Of a stretch of DNA of 64,000 bases, positions 43,391 through 55,284 are shown one piece after another. The DNA is taken from the NCBI GenBank assembly GCA_039090855.1, contig CM077011.1, positions 136,092,749-136,156,748 of the forward strand, given 5' to 3'. Origin of the DNA: Macrothele yani. Lineage: Eukaryota > Arthropoda > Arachnida > Araneae > Macrothelidae. Under the pieces are notes generated by a model. It had not been told where the DNA came from and made no database searches. It was given only the letters and a program-made list of their open reading frames with translations. How positions within the stretch are numbered: the stretch's first letter is position 1; each line of letters begins with the position of its first letter. The position numbers and the translations under genes are program-made.

Positions 43391-46361
43391 CAGGGTTCGT
43401 ACACTTTTGGGGGAAAAAAATTCAAGGACATATACAAAAAAATTCCAGGATAATTATTACGCGTTACAGTATCATGTTCAAATTATTTTTTTAAAGTAAT
43501 TTCAGTTTTAAGTAATAAAAATGATGAAAGATGCAAATGGATGAATGTGCTTTATGCAAATGGATCAAGTTTATCAAGCACAAGACCATAAAGAATAAAT
43601 TCTGTTCTCATGCCCCAACCTTTGAATTAAAGTTGGATCATTTTCCACAAGGATAGGTTTCTCCTCCCTGATAACATACCAAAACTTTGTTGCAATCAAA
43701 CAGATTTTATGTGAGTTAACATTCCTAAGCTTGGAGAACAAATACTGCTCTTATGTCTTGGCCTTTAAATTTAATTTCGACCTTTTTCAAGAGGGTAGGT
43801 TTCCAGGTTGTACCCAACAGCATACTAAAATTTCGCCGAAATTCAACCGCTTTCATGCGAATTATCCTACAGACAAACCCAAAGCATAAACGTTTCTGCA
43901 ACCATAGTTCAAAAGTGTTAGGAATTTCGAAAATAAAAGCATAACGAACAGCGCGAAAACTAGCTCATAAATAGAATATTTGAAACACTCTCAATGTATG
44001 CACTCTCAATTATTAGGGATGGTAGAGGGGAAGGGAATAGAACTGTCCAAAATTAGCATGTTTTCGTTGCGCTAGGGCGCTTAAGCACGGCTGAATTCCT
44101 TCAGATACCTCCAATGTTCAAATGATTGAAATGTTCATGGAATGAAATGGTTGATCAGCTATGATGACCGCATAAAAGTTCGGGGGGGGGGGGGACTTGT
44201 TTTTTTTTTAGTTTATGCAACATTTTACATCACTCCAGTATTTATCTTGTCATCATCAACAATCGCAATGCAACTACCGCTTACGATCGCGGATATCAGC
44301 AACCGAAAATCTGCCATATCTCTAAGTGATATAACACACAGTATCCTGTTAGTGTATTGTAATTGAAAAAAAAAAAGGATGTGGAAAAAAGAAACTTTCA
44401 GAAATTAAGATCATCAAGTCATGCGTTTCAAAAATCCGTTTTCCTTTATAACGTTTGAAAACATGTTTTTGCTTTTTTACCTGTAGTGTAAATAAAAAAA
44501 CTATGTTGATTTTTTTTTATGGAATCAGACGTCCGTATGTCTGATTGTCTTCATCTGAGTTCACACGTTAGCTACTGTGTACAAGTAGACCTATTTTTTC
44601 AACTCAAAAATATGTAGTTTTGTATATATTCACAGTATAAGTCATTCCTTATTCCCACAGAACTGAATTCAGCATATGCAAAATGAAGATCATCAAGACC
44701 CGCTCAACACTATGTTTCTGATTGTCTGCTGTTTATATTCAAGAAATGCAAACATGGATCAATGGTGAATGCAGCAACTATGATTTTTATTTATTACCAA
44801 GAAAAAAAAAAAAAAGAGCCGTGAAAGCTGTAAAGCTGAAACGGATATTTCTCTCGACCCCCCCTGCACAAAAACATTCCAATTAAGATCAAACAGCAGG
44901 AGGACGCGTCCACACAACACAACCTTTGGAATTACCTGATGGAATGGCTTCTTTTCATTTGGCACATCGCCATAAATCACCACCTGCAGCTCACTGAACT
45001 GTCAAGTTGCACCCTTCCTCCTTCACTTTAACTATAATAGAAACTGTAAAAAAAAAAATGCTCCCCAATTTTCGACAAAATTAAATTACCAAATTTACGT
45101 CATGATGTTGCAATTTACTAAAATACGTTTGTTTATCTGCTGAATATTGCTTAAATCCATTGAAAACTTTTTAATTATAGATTATTTTTTTTATTAAATT
45201 AGTAACTCAGACGTCTGAATAAAAACGTATGTTTGTAATTCAAATAGAGTCCATATCATCACAGAAAAAAAATTTAAGGATTACTCTGTTTAAATAAACC
45301 ATGGCATCTAAAAAAAATAATTCACTTGCTTTTCCCGTAATTTATAATTACTGTTTCTTTTTTTCAATCCGATTATGCAACGTTTTTTTTTTTTTTGCAT
45401 CTGCTAAAGTTCCTAACTGAATTTGGCGAAATTTGCACTAGAACTTTATTGTGATGTATCTTAACTGTTGTAAAAATTTTACTGTGTTATTTCCAAAATT
45501 CGGAAAAATGGATTTCTGAAAATATTCTCCTAGTCCTTTTGAGCTGTGGAAGTGATAAACAGGTGTTTGCTTTCTTCCCAACCAAGGGCTTCAGATCAGC
45601 GCTTCCAGCTGTCAATCAACCATTGCTATGGTAACACCCTTTCTGCTGGAGGCTCACTCTGTCCAAAGAGGCACACATACTTGTCCATAATAAAAATTAC
45701 CAATGCTAACTTTTAAAGATTTAAACCGATTCAATTGGAATTTTGGAAGTGAGCTTCTGTAATCCAATTACAGTGAATGTAAAAATGTCAGCCACTTTTG
45801 TGAAAAATTCGCAAAGATAGTTTTCTTTATTTTTTATCATAAGTAGCGGAAGTCTCTTGAGGGGAGGGAGGGTGGCATGCACATAAACAAGAAGCAGATG
45901 AATGTGTTGTTCAGGCATACTCCTCACTGGTGGATGCCAGCTGACTTGGTACATACGCGAGCCCCTGCAAATGCTAGATGCCTCTTCTTTCCCCTTCTGT
46001 TCTCAGTTGTTGGACGGACATCAAGCTCCCCTTCGACCTACTAGTAATCGTCCAATTTTATTGCACTGGAAGAAGTGCCTTTTTTTTTCTTTTTTTCCCC
46101 CAGCCAAATTAGGATTTGGTGCACATCGGAAACCGCTGCCGGTGGTTTCTTTGAGAACAGAGAAAAGGAACTTTAAAAAATGAAGGGGTAACAGTAACAC
46201 GATTTCCTAAAAGGGCATTTTTTTAAGCACTAATTTCAAATTTCAAGGCTTTTCAAGACGGCATTAAAAAAACACCGTTTTTCCAGGATATTCCAGGCCT
46301 TGAAAACGTAATCTTGATTTTCCAGGACTTTCCAGGTTTTCAAGCACGAGTGTGCACCCTG
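43391..46361. mobile_element. El2, free-standing copy (2.97 kb)
   Basis: Starts cagggttcgtacac and ends gtgtgcaccctg. The target-site duplication atttca lies at 43385-43390 and 46362-46367. From about 43930 it is almost identical to the El2 piece in the deleted El1 (14655-17032) and more distant from the copy at 23796-27263. All open frames inside are short and differ between copies, so I regard the element as non-coding. Confidence 0.88.
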
Positions 46362-46611
46362 ATTTCAGCTTGAAAATGGAGGGGAAATTTCTGAAAACGG
46401 AAGTTGCAGCGAAGACTTTGCCCATAATTGTAATTTTTTTCTCTGCAATGTTCCATTTATCATGCGTTGTTGTTAAATGTCAATAATTTTATATTCTGAA
46501 TAGAGACCGGCCGTTGTCAGAGGCTGGTTGAGTGAGTACTGTGTGATTGATTGCGAATCAAATCGACTGCCGTTCCAATAGACTCTGTTAGCAGAGCGAG
46601 GGGAGTTGTTT

Positions 46612-46674
46612 TCTCCCCTCAAAAACTTGATTTTTTTTCTCTTTCGTTTTCAAAACGAAGGGAAGAAAAATTTT
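46612..46674. repeat. Stem-loops in the LINE leader
   Basis: gaggggag/ctcccctc at about 46599-46620 and a ctttcgttttcaaaacgaag stem near 46640-46665 lie within the 5' leader. They may be structural, but are only noted from self-complementarity. Confidence 0.4.
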
Positions 46675-46993
46675 TTTTTCATTAATTTGAAAAAAGTGTT
46701 TTGGTGCAGTCAGTTCGGACTTAGAAAAACTGTCCTTGTAAGGGCAAAGTCCGGGCTGCGGTCAAAGCACGGTGCGCAACTCTGACACACGAGCGGGTAC
46801 GTCGTCGTCGTCGTGCCGGTCCCCCTGATCTACGGATCAGGCCAAATCCCGCACTCAACCAGGGTCAAGTGCAGGTTACAGCGGAAAGAACCCTAGAGTA
46901 CCGCTGAGCACTTGACTGTCGAACGTTCTAAGTCTAACCGTCCAGGGACACAGGTCCCAGGGCTTGCACTCGGTTAGCAACCCGAGTAGAGAG

Positions 46994-48120
46994 ATGGCAG
47001 AGGACGCAGGGGCTCAAACCCGCGGTCCAAGTGAGCCCGTTGAGGCAGACTGCGGCTTGGCAATTCCGTCGGAATTCGCAAGCGCAGTCAACTCCTTCTT
47101 CCAAGAGTTGGAGAGGATTATTGAGAATCCAGCTAATAAGGTTCTGGTAAACACCAGGACCAAGATTAGAAAGGTAGCGAACTCGCTACAAGAGGCTTGC
47201 ACCAAGCAAGTGATAGAAATGAGTCTCGCCCAAGGGAGACTCCAGGAGAGAAGGGAGAGCGCTAGCGCGGCTCCAAAATCGTACGCAGATGCAGTACGAG
47301 CACAGCCTACTAAGGGGAGCAAGGCCCCAAGGCAAAAAGTGGCTAAGAAGCCAGCCGGGAAGAAGCACGAGAAGAAGCACGTACTTCTCGTGTACCCGGT
47401 ATCAGACAAGGGCTCTCCCACGTCTGAGGTCAAGGTGGCACTGCAAACACAGATTTGCCCCGCCAAACTCCAAATTGGAGTGAAAAGTGTCAGGAAGGTG
47501 AACGGGGAGGAGTGATGGTGGAGTGCTCCTCCGCCCGAGACATAGAGAAATTGGACTCTGAGCTTAAGAGCAACGAAGTGACCAAGGAAAACCTTCGGTC
47601 GCGGTTGCCAGCGAAGAGAAACCCGAGGTTCATAATCTATGGGGTTAATGAAAACCTGTCAAGGCAACAGGTCGAGCAATGTCTCGTAGAACAGAACCCA
47701 GAGCTGGAGGAGAGCAGCCTCCAACTCAAGTTCTCTTTGAAGGTGAAGGGTGGGAAACGCCACTGGGTAGTAGAGGCGGACCCACTAACCTTCAAAAAAG
47801 TAATGAAGCGAGGCAAGCTCGGGGTGGAATGGTCCGTCCACTCAGTAAGGGAATACTTGAGGGAGGTCCGTTGCTACAGGTGCAACGGGTTCGGGCACTT
47901 TAAGGCAAGGTGTACCGAAGAGCAGGATAGGTGTGCCCGGTGTGGGGAAACCGGGCACAAGCGCCAGGATTGCAGCAACAGCCCGGTCTGCACTAACTGC
48001 CTGGCAAACAACAAGAAATTTAGGCGTCGAGTGGATATAGGCCACTCGAGCCTCGACAAGGAATGCCCAAGCCTTGTCAGAGAACTGGCTCTAATAAAAG
48101 AACGCACTCACTATGGATAA
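46994..48120 (+). pseudogene. LINE ORF1, gag-like nucleic-acid-binding protein
   Basis: The start chosen is ATG 46994 (MAEDAGAQTRGPSEPVEADC). A basic middle (KKPAGKKHEKKHVLLVYPVS) is followed by SVRKVNG. There a one-base shift near 47505-47515 moves the continuation (GGVMVECSSARDIEKLDSEL) to another frame. The C-terminal half has three knuckle-type motifs: CYRCNGFGHFKARC, CARCGETGHKRQDC and CTNC. It ends at TAA 48118-48120. In the intact element it would coat the RNA in the retrotransposition particle. Apart from the one shift it looks complete. Confidence 0.88.
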
Positions 48121-51100
48121 AAAACCAAAGAGAGGCGTTAAGGGGCTGCAAATCAATCTGCACCATGCAAGGGCAGCAACAACACAGGCCCTGGTGACAG
48201 CCACTGAGCAAAAAGCTCATCTACTGCTTCTGCAGGAACCGTTTGGACAGGGGGAAGAGTGGTGGGCTTCCCTAACTCCTACCGGATCTACCACCCCAGG
48301 GTGGAGAAACCCAGAGTGGCCACGGTTGTGAAAGACCCGTCCCTAGCGGTTCTCGAGGTTAAAAGCTCCGAGAACGTGGTCGCCCTGGGGGTGGAATGTG
48401 GAGTCGAGAAATTCTTAATGGTGAACGTATATAGTTCTCCAGCAGGCGATTTGAGAGACACGCTGAATGAGCTAATGGCTCTATTAGGGGAATTCTCCAG
48501 TCATGAGATAATAATAGCAGGCGATTTCAACGCGAAGAGTCCTCTCTGGGGTCAACAAGAGGAGGATGAACGCGGCCAGCTACTAGTGGACTTTGCCAAC
48601 GCGGCAGACCTGAGGGTCTTGAACGATCCAGAGAGCACCCCGACCTTCCAAGGGGCGAGGGGCTCCTCTTGGATCGACGTGACTCTCGTCAGAGTCTCGC
48701 AGCGCAGCCTCGTCCAGGATTGGCAAGTACTGGACGATGAAAGCTGCAGTGACCATCTAGCACTATCTTTCGTTTTGGGATCGGAAAAGCCCATCCGACC
48801 CAAGCGCAAAAGGTTCTTAATGAAGAACCTCGACTGGTGGGCTTTTAAAGCCAAATTAACTACCCTGTTGGGGGGTAGGAGGGCAGAAGAGGCCGGAGAA
48901 ACATCGGACCTCAACTCCCTCTTTGAAGAACTTACCAGTGAAGTCACAGCGCTATGCGAGAGTAGCAGGGGAAACAAAGGGGAGCCAAGGATCCCCACCC
49001 CTGGTGGTCGGAGAAACTAAAAGCTCTAAGGGCGAGAGCTAGGCGGAGTAGGAAAGCTCTGCAAAGAGCGAAAGCTACACCGCAAGACAGGGAGTGCACA
49101 GAAGTGCACAAAAAGGCTCGTTCAGCATATAGGAGAGAATTGAATCTCTCGAAAATCTCTTACTGGAGAAAACTGTGTGAGTTCCAAACTCCGGCAGACC
49201 CTTTCGGGATCCCCTATAAGATCTCGAGGGGATCCATCACCGAACCGCTAAAACTAGCAGCGGTCGAAAGGGCAGACGGTAGCCTATCAAAGACTCTTGA
49301 TAGTACCATAGAGAGTCTCTTGGATTACCACTTCCAAGGAGACGAGGGAGAAGGGGACTCCCCACGACAAAAAGAAATAAGGGATGAATGTCGGATCCCA
49401 CCGGACACCGGTGAGGACCCCCCTTCACAAGAGAGGAAGTGGAGAATGCCCTCTCCAGTCTTAACACTGGCAAAGCACCAGGCAAGGACGGGTTCGACCT
49501 CAGCATAGTCAGAGAAATCTACTATGCAAATCCCGGGTATTTTGTGGCGCTCCTAAACGAATGCCTCGGGAGGGGAATCTTCCCAGACTTGTGGAAAACA
49601 GCGGTGCTAGTTCTTTTCAACAAGACCGAAAAGGACAAAAATGATCCCGCAGCCTACAGGCCTATCTGTCTCCTCTCAGCGTGGAGCAAGGTGCTGGACA
49701 AGCTCATAACGAACAGAGCGCTTAGCTTCCTCATGGAGCAGGGAAAGCTAAATAGGAACCAGTTTGGTTTCCTTCCGGGCGTTGCGCAACGCAGGCAATT
49801 CGCAGCCTCAGAGAGAGGGCAGAGAGGAACAAAGCGGTGGGGCTCCACACCTGCTTCATCTCACTAGACGTGAGGGGGCATTCAACAGTGTCTGGTGGCC
49901 AATGGTTTTAACCAGACTAAAAGAACTTGGCTGTCCAAGGAACTTGTTCTCGTTGATCAGCAGCTACCTGTCTGATAGAAGGGTCGAGTTCGAAGCGGGG
50001 AATGGGCAAACCTCGCGCTCGTACCACAGAGGGTGTCCGCAAGGATCCAACTCCGGACCCATTTGGTGGAATATAGTGGCAGACGCAGCTCTGAATCTAG
50101 ACCTGGCTCCGGCAGTGGAAATTCAAGCCTATGCGGACGATTTCGTTCTCGTGGTCTCCGCCTCAGGGAGACACGTGATCGAAAGAGAAGCACATAGCGC
50201 CTTGGATGTGCTAGACAACTGGAGCAAAGAAAATAAACTTTGCTTTGCTCCTGAGAAGACCACTCTGCTAGCAATAGCTAAGAGTGGAGTAATGAAAACA
50301 CCACCTAAGTGCAAATTCCAAGGGTGCACTATCAAAGCGGTGCGTGAAATGAAGTACTTGGGTGTGGTCCTGGATCAGAGTCTATCAGGGCTGCCACACC
50401 TGAGGCATCTTAAAACAAGGTGCACGGTGATTCTCAACAGATTGAATGGCATGAGGTTATCGGGCAAAACCAAGAAGGCCATCTATCAGAGAGGAATTGA
50501 AAGAATTCTGACGTATGCAAGTGGAGCATGGTGGACTCCCACAGTCAGAATGAAGAAGGGGATAAACCAAATCCAAAGGTTGGCGCTACTAGGGATAACC
50601 GGTTGTTTTCGCACAACGTCGACCCTGGCACTCCAAGTGCTGGCAGGGTGCGAGCCGGCAGACCTGGTAGTGGAAAGGGAGGCAGCAATGCACTGCCTTA
50701 GGTCAGGCGAGGACGCCTACCTACTCGGTGTCCCACATCGAGCCTCCAACATGGAGCTGGAAAGTGTGGATTGGCAGATCCACCCGGCCGAGGAGATTTG
50801 CCCACCGTGGGACAAGGAGAAACCCACGGGAGTTAGACACGAGCTGTTCACGGACGGCTCAAAGTGGAAGGGACAAGTGGGGGCAGGCTTCTGTGCGTTC
50901 TCGGATGGGAACGAAGCCACTGCAAGATGCGTGAAATTATCGCAGAACGCTTCTGTCTTCCAGGCAGAACTTCTGGCGATCGAAAAGGCACTCACCTGGG
51001 CACTCCCCAGGCGTAGTGACGAAAGGATAAAACTCTACTCGGACAGTGAGGCAGCACTGCAGGCTCCGAGTAGATTCAGGGGAAAAACCCCATCGTCCAG

Positions 51101-51727
51101 AGGATCAAATCCCTCTTGAGGGCAGAGGGAGATGGGGCAGTCAGTTTCCACTGGGTACGAAGCCATGTCGGAACCCAGGGAAACGAAAGGGCGGATCAGC
51201 TGGCGAGGGCAGCCACGCTGAAAGAGACGGTTGACGTGCAATGCAGAACGCCGCGAAGGAGCATTCGCGCAGCATTAGCACGACAGACCATGACCGAATG
51301 GCAGGTCAGATGGGACACGGGAGAGACAGGCCGGAAGACACACAGAGTGTTTCCAAAGGTCTCGACTAAACGTGCACAAACAAACAAGCTCCTGAATCAG
51401 GTACTCAGTGGCCATGGCATCAGCCCTGAATACCTGGGCAGATTTGCCATCAGGAACTGCACTTGTCCCTGTGGAAATAGAGCGGCAAGCATAGAACACT
51501 GCGTGCTCGAATGCAGTGGCTTCGCCGAATGGAGAAACACACTGATCCCAGGTGTGCAAAGAACGCGAAGATTGGATCTGCTCATCCAATCTTCCGTTAA
51601 CAGGAGGGGGATAATAGCCTTGGTTGAGAGGCTGACCCTCCAGCAACATACGATCTTCCCCAATCAAATGGGGACCGAAACGCAGGAGGTGAACGTGCAC
51701 ACCGAAAGCGATTCGGAAGATCAATGA
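48113..51727 (+). pseudogene. LINE ORF2, endonuclease-reverse transcriptase-RNase H
   Basis: ATG 48113 overlaps the ORF1 stop (ATGGATAA). The endonuclease has LQINLHHARAAT, LLLLQEPF, IIIAGDFNAKSPLWG, SSWIDVTL and SDHLALSF, all expected active-site blocks. The RT has AYRPICLLSAWSKVLDKL, a frame-split LDVRG/AFNS (first Asp), RGCPQGSNSGPIWWN, AYADDFVLV and KYLGVVLD. RNase H has ELFTDGSKW, FQAELLAIEKAL, LYSDSEAAL and HWVRSHVGTQGNERADQLAR. A terminal CPCG...HC finger-like motif follows. Frameshifts lie near 48255, 49005, 49425, 49790-49875 and 51070. Catalytic residues are retained, so decay is recent. Confidence 0.9.
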
Positions 51728-52645
51728 GGGCGAAAGTCTGTAGGCAAGCAGACGATGAGACCACCAATGTAAATATTTTGTAAATAAATTTTTTGCTATC
51801 TCTTGATGTTGTGAGTCCTAAGCATGAGGACAAGTGTATACATGTGTGTAGATGTTTTGAAAAAGAAAATAAAGGGAAATTATTCCCCAAAAAAAGTTCG
51901 AGGGCAAGGAATCTTCCAGTCAACGATAAAGTAAAACGACCTTTCCCGCCAGACAGAGCGGGAACCCAGACAAGGTATACTAGGTCGCCTGCCAGCACGT
52001 CACCACGGGCTGGTCTCTAGGCCATTGGGGTGGCCAGGGTCCGAACCAGTGTCTCAAGGCAGGATAATTGTCGCAACATGTCAAAATAACATCCAAGGTG
52101 CTCAATAAGTCCCCGTGGAGCCAAGACAGATTGGCGGAACGGGACAATGAAATCAGTATATATATATTCTGAATAGAGTAATGTGCTCCAGTTTAATATT
52201 TACATAAATTTCAGTGAACAGTTCTGCCTTGATCATGCTCACAGCATATTCTGATTTTTCACCTGGTTAAAAAGCTCAACTTGTTTTATTTTTGTCAGTC
52301 TCATGTACGTAATAATTTGCTACTTCAGTGTATAGTAATCATGGTATTAAAATTATACCCACTGTCCCAGCTCAATCTTTAATTGGTAGAGAATGAAATA
52401 TTAGCCCTTCACAATAAAAATTTGTTACGATGCTGAATGCAATACGTTACAGTACTGTGATCTGTATTAAAACACTTTCGGTTCTTTTTTTTTTGTAATA
52501 AAATAACACCTTTTGGTTTAAATAACAGTATGGTACTGCCACTTTCTATATTAAACTAATCAGGCACAAAGTCACTGTGTTTCAATCATTCTTGAATTTT
52601 CAAACTGTTTTTTTTTTTTTTTTTTTTTTTTTTTGTAAGACCTGA

Positions 52646-52745
52646 TCTTCAAAACTAACTGTTCATAGTTAGTTTTGAAGACAAAAAGAAAATCATTGAC
52701 CCATTCATATGCTTTTACCAATAAGAATGGTAAAAGCATACGGGT
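52646..52745. repeat. Two adjacent hairpins
   Basis: cttcaaaactaact/agttagttttgaag (14-bp arms, 52648-52681) is followed by tatgcttttacca/tggtaaaagcata (13-bp arms, about 52709-52741). The second extends outward imperfectly (acccattca against gggtgggt). They follow a long T-run. Confidence 0.75.
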
Positions 52746-52910
52746 GGGTAAAAAAATAAATAGAATACCAATAAGAATGCAAAACTATATGTATTTGAAG
52801 GTGAAGAGTTTTCAATGCAATAAAGCTTAACATACTGATGTAATGAAACTAATTTTATCCATCTACAAAATGTACAAATGCATTGATCATTTCATTTATA
52901 TTCTGCATAA

Positions 52911-52937
52911 AATGACATGACATGACATGACATGATA
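52911..52937. repeat. (ACATG)n microsatellite
   Basis: Four to five consecutive catga-type units. Confidence 0.85.
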
Positions 52938-53960
52938 TGGCAATGGAGCAAACATCAGATTTCCTCCCTCCAACAGACAGCATGGCATGATACACTCAAT
53001 GAAAAATAACCTATACGATGACATTAATCAGAATCATCACTGCTACTAGAATCATCACCCTGGGGGAAAAAAAAAAAAAAATCAGGAATTACACAATGAA
53101 ATTGCACAAACATGTCCACTTTTAAAATGTTTCAAATCTAGAGTTACATCATAGGTCATAGGAAATGAATTTCACATACAAAAATGATTACAAGAAGACA
53201 AAATGCATTTAAGGACATCATGGGTCTTTTGTTATTTGGCATTCTCTCACTTAGCAGTTATGTTTATAAAAAAATCATAAAACAAGGCTTATTATGCCCA
53301 CAAAACACTGAAAGACAGGCAACTGCATATGTCTAAAAAAAAAAAAACAACCCCAAATGCATACAGTGGAACCTCACTGATACTTTTTTTCTAGGGGGAA
53401 AAAATATATAAACTAAATTTCAAAATGCTGAATACTACTGTAAAATTATAAAATTATGAATGCCTCAAAAACAACAACAACAAAAAAAAAAAAAACCTTA
53501 CTTTGAAAATCTAAATACCATTTTTTTTATATTCAATACCACAATTATACATTCTTTTCTTATAAGCATTGCTCTTTTCAAAGCAGTTTGTCTACTAGTT
53601 GATTTAGCATTAATGCTGAGTAAAATATTTACTAAACTTTGCTTGTTTGAAATTTCTCAAATGCAGAGAAATAAGAGAACTGTGTACATTATTTACTCAA
53701 TTTTTAGTTGCATTATTGATTTCACAGAAGCAAAAGACCCTGTCTCAATTCTCTCAACGTTGTAACATACTCGGTTACTTACTTATAACAGAATAAAAAA
53801 TGTATTTTTTTTTATAATATGAAATTCAAAAATATAATTGCAAAAAAAAAAAGCGTATAAATGAATTACGTATAACCGAATTGAAAAAGCAAAAGAAAAT
53901 ACAGTAAAATATTGGGACTACTGTAAAGTTATGTATAAAAGTGAAAAACATAACCGGGTA

Positions 53961-54136
53961 TTATAGAGGATAAATTTATTAAGGTACTTTACCTCTCAAA
54001 TTTTCGATCTATACCCTAGTTCATCGTCAGGAGTTCTTGTGTCTTACCACTACCATAGGTCTGACGACCAAGCCCTTTTAGGGTATGGATCGAAAATTTG
54101 AGAGGTAAAGTACCTTAATAAATTTATCCTCTATAA
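53961..54136. repeat. Palindrome with 57-bp arms, 62-bp spacer and ribozyme-like core
   Basis: 53961-54017 pairs with 54080-54136 with one mismatch. Read outward, the right half has CTGACGA (54061), an imperfect hairpin, GAAAA, then cttaataaattt with AATAAA. The left half mirrors it (tcgtcag at 54024-54030). The layout matches the palindromes at 32766 and 33934. No coding part remains. Confidence 0.8.
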
Positions 54137-54640
54137 TTCCAATTAAATATTTATAATACTGAAAGTAATAATTAGAGGAAGCCATGAAGTCATTAATTAT
54201 TAGAATATAACTGATTTTTTTTTTATTTCAGCAAGAAATAACGAAAATAAAAATATTGAATTTTATTCAATGCTGTAGTGCCATCTCAAAATCACTTTCT
54301 TCATTATCATTATTGTAAGGTGACTTTTTATAAGAAAAAAAAAATTACTTATTTGCGGTCAATACTGTATGCTAGAGGGTTGTAGCCATCCTTTCTTTTA
54401 TATGCTAGCTACCCTGTGGTTTCCTATGCAATTTCATGACTGAATGCTAGGACCAAAGGTGAACAAAGTACATAAATGCATGTAGAATTATTGATCCTAA
54501 CCATCATCATCTGCACAGCTGACTGCTTCACATTACTTTACTATGCTATGTGAAAATGTTTATGCCTACACACTTCAATAGAATGCTCCGCTTAATTAAG
54601 AAACTGCTGCGCAAAAACAAGATTTTTCTGAAAATTTCTC
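54137..54640. other. Non-coding AT-rich spacer
   Basis: No coding sequence or recognised repeat between the palindrome and the second SINE. Confidence 0.45.
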
Positions 54641-54656
54641 CTAAAATCATATTTTA

Positions 54657-54797
54657 TTTATTTTTTGTTTGGGGTTTAATGACCCCCATGAGCAACTCAA
54701 TGGGCTATAAGCAGATACCTATCCCTAATTTGGAGCCACTGGCTCTATCTACAGAATGGAAAAGGCCAGTGCTTAAACCATTGCACCATCAGAGCAG
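54657..54797 (-). mobile_element. tRNA-derived SINE, copy B, internally deleted
   Basis: Shares gagcaactcaatgggctata and the following agcag with copy A at 39334-39563, and ends with a worn box A part (ttaaaccattgcaccatcag). The box B segment present in copy A is missing. An imperfect target-site duplication (taaaatcatatttta / taaaattatgtttta) flanks it. Older than copy A. Confidence 0.75.
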
Positions 54798-54811
54798 TAA
54801 AATTATGTTTT

Positions 54812-55284
54812 ACACAATGACAATAAATAAAAGAAACATAATTAAAAGTAGCTCACAAAGCTGAGGTTTCATTTAACAACTCTTGGGTTTTTGTATCAGA
54901 ACTCTCCAGATTCTACTTCAGATGTAATTAGCACGTCATGTCTTTTGTTGTAGGTTTAAGGATATGTAGCAAAAGAGATGTGATCACTGTCATATATCAC
55001 TGAGCTGTTCTCCGAGATTCACAGGTTAGCTCCACAAAGAAATACAAACTACCCGATTTTAAACTGATTATTTACTTACTGTTGCCACACCAAACTTCTC
55101 CATTTACAGCAATCTTGACACACAACTCGGGCTTCACTGGCATCCATCATACGACGTACACAAGACCTTCTATACTTCACACTATTAATCTTTTTCTCAT
55201 GCATACACTCATGAATCTGATCTTCCCATGACTTCCTTGGCCTTCCTCCACCTTTCTTTCCTGCTGTAAATCACAGAGATGATG
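54812..55284. other. Non-coding stretch next to the hAT remnant
   Basis: No gene recognised. It may contain the outer end of the hAT element whose transposase begins at 55285, but no terminus was identified. Confidence 0.4.

Larger units (their letters stand above)
46506..52163 (+). mobile_element. Full-length LINE of R1/LOA/I type (5.7 kb)
   Basis: Flanked by a 15-bp target-site duplication, atattctgaatagag (46491-46505 and 52164-52178). It carries a leader of about 490 bp, ORF1 (gag-like with zinc knuckles), ORF2 (endonuclease, reverse transcriptase, RNase H), a 3' UTR of about 435 bp and a short TA-repeat end rather than poly(A). GC content is visibly higher than in the surroundings. The RNase H and GCPQGS-type RT motif point to the R1/LOA/I group; the exact clade would need a tree. 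Confidence 0.92.
52179..53960. other. Non-coding AT-rich region with small repeats
   Basis: No gene supported. Contents: T-run 52604-52634, two hairpins (52646-52745), a pentanucleotide repeat near 52911-52937, and A-runs near 53068, 53337 and 53480. Open frames here are products of low complexity. Confidence 0.5.

Noticed and set aside
47014..47466. 150-codon minus-strand frame opposite LINE ORF1
   Set aside because: It is antisense to the gag-like coding sequence and arises from its codon bias.
53460..53765. 101-codon open frame
   Set aside because: AT-rich low-complexity sequence, no motif, and it begins in a poly-Lys run.
54061..54100. Functional hammerhead ribozyme in the third palindrome
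   Set aside because: CTGACGA and GAAA are present but extra bases separate the stem from GAAA and no cleavage triplet fits.
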